NCBI GenBank assembly: GCA_003554535.1
Contig: PWGT01000225.1
Location: forward strand, 1-6,703
Direction: 5' to 3'
Source of the DNA: Syntrophomonadaceae bacterium
Lineage (GTDB): Bacteria; Bacillota_D; Dethiobacteria; DTU022; PWGO01
DNA length: 6,703 bases
Of the stretch, positions 6,488 through 6,703 are shown in pieces (within the stretch, counting starts at the first letter, position 1; each line of letters opens with the position of its first letter). The position numbers were made by a program, and so were the translations under genes. The notes under the pieces were generated by a model. The model saw nothing but the letters and a program-made list of their open reading frames with translations, did no database searches and was not told the origin of the DNA.

Positions 6488-6580
6488 ATGTTAGAAGGGA
6501 TCTAAGTTAAGGGCAAGTCATGGCGCGCCAGACCAGGTTGATAGCAGGAATGGGGATAGCACAATGGAGGGGGGAAATTA

Positions 6581-6703
6581 ATGTCTTTGTGGTCTCATGT
6601 ATTTATTTTTGTAGCTACAGGGCTACTGATCTATCTAGGGGTTTTCTACGGCGTACCCAGACTTATGGATAAAGGAATACCCTCGTTACATGCCTTTTTT
6701 GGA
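6581..6703 (+). CDS. N-terminus of a membrane protein of unknown family (3' end outside window)
   Basis: The ATG at 6581 has a very strong purine-rich SD (GGAGGGGGG, 6567-6575), five bases upstream. The frame stays open to the window edge, giving 41 residues that begin MSLWSHVFIFVATGLLIYLG. Residues about 7-25 form one hydrophobic membrane segment, followed by a short loop with charged residues (PRLMDKG, 26-32). I do not recognise the family; the shape fits the first helix of a transporter or other multi-pass protein. No convincing promoter is visible directly upstream. The 93 bp between the pseudogene remnant and this start hold only a 10-bp palindrome, TGGCGCGCCA at 6521-6530. Confidence 0.6.
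   Translation, partial: MSLWSHVFIFVATGLLIYLGVFYGVPRLMDKGIPSLHAFFG

Noticed and set aside
6521..6530. 10-bp palindrome TGGCGCGCCA
   Set aside because: A single short palindrome with no partner or context; probably chance, or only a restriction-type site.
6538..6566. Promoter-like TTGATA with a poor -10 (ACAATG) before the last gene
   Set aside because: The -10 match is weak and the transcript would start inside the ribosome-binding site.

Overview
The window looks like a piece of accessory chromosome from a low- to mid-GC Gram-positive bacterium, most likely Clostridia/Peptococcaceae-like. This is inferred from strong purine-rich Shine-Dalgarno (SD) sites (GGAGGA, AAGGGAG, AGGAG), AT-rich intergenic DNA, a HelD-type helicase and a Bacillus/Listeria-style rifampicin-phosphotransferase-like enzyme. 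No species can be named from the sequence alone.

Layout. (1) 1-885, plus strand: the C-terminal ~294 residues of a UvrD-fold helicase of the HelD (RNA polymerase recycling) type; the gene begins left of the window. (2) 1039-2256, minus strand: a complete DUF418/YeiB-like multi-pass membrane protein, convergent with the helicase gene. (3) 2257-2744: a 488-bp AT-rich intergenic region between divergent genes. It holds a candidate promoter with a dyad in its spacer, an 18-bp direct repeat (two near-perfect copies and one decayed copy), a small hairpin, and a good intrinsic terminator ending 43 bp before the next start codon. A 12-codon ORF with its own SD runs through that terminator. (4) 2745-5372, plus strand: an 875-residue dikinase-fold phosphotransferase with the ATP-grasp domain first and the phospho-histidine swivel domain last. 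That is the architecture of rifampicin phosphotransferase, not of true PEP synthase. (5) 5459-6301, plus strand: a CPBP-family (CAAX protease/bacteriocin-processing-like) intramembrane protease, probably co-transcribed with the enzyme. (6) 6306-6487: two frame-shifted scraps of a beta-lactamase-fold serine hydrolase, a decayed pseudogene. (7) 6581-6703: the start of a membrane protein of unknown family that runs off the right edge.

How the parts may work together. The most interesting unit is the phosphotransferase with its leader. A terminator with no plausible upstream gene to terminate, lying just before the coding region, argues for control by attenuation. A HelD-like protein and an RPH-like enzyme in the same few kilobases are two families connected with rifamycin insensitivity in other bacteria. 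An opposite-strand gene separates them, so a shared function is only a hypothesis. The rest resembles ordinary accessory membrane-protein genes with gene decay at the right side. I see no CRISPR array, tRNA, rRNA, insertion sequence or phage gene.
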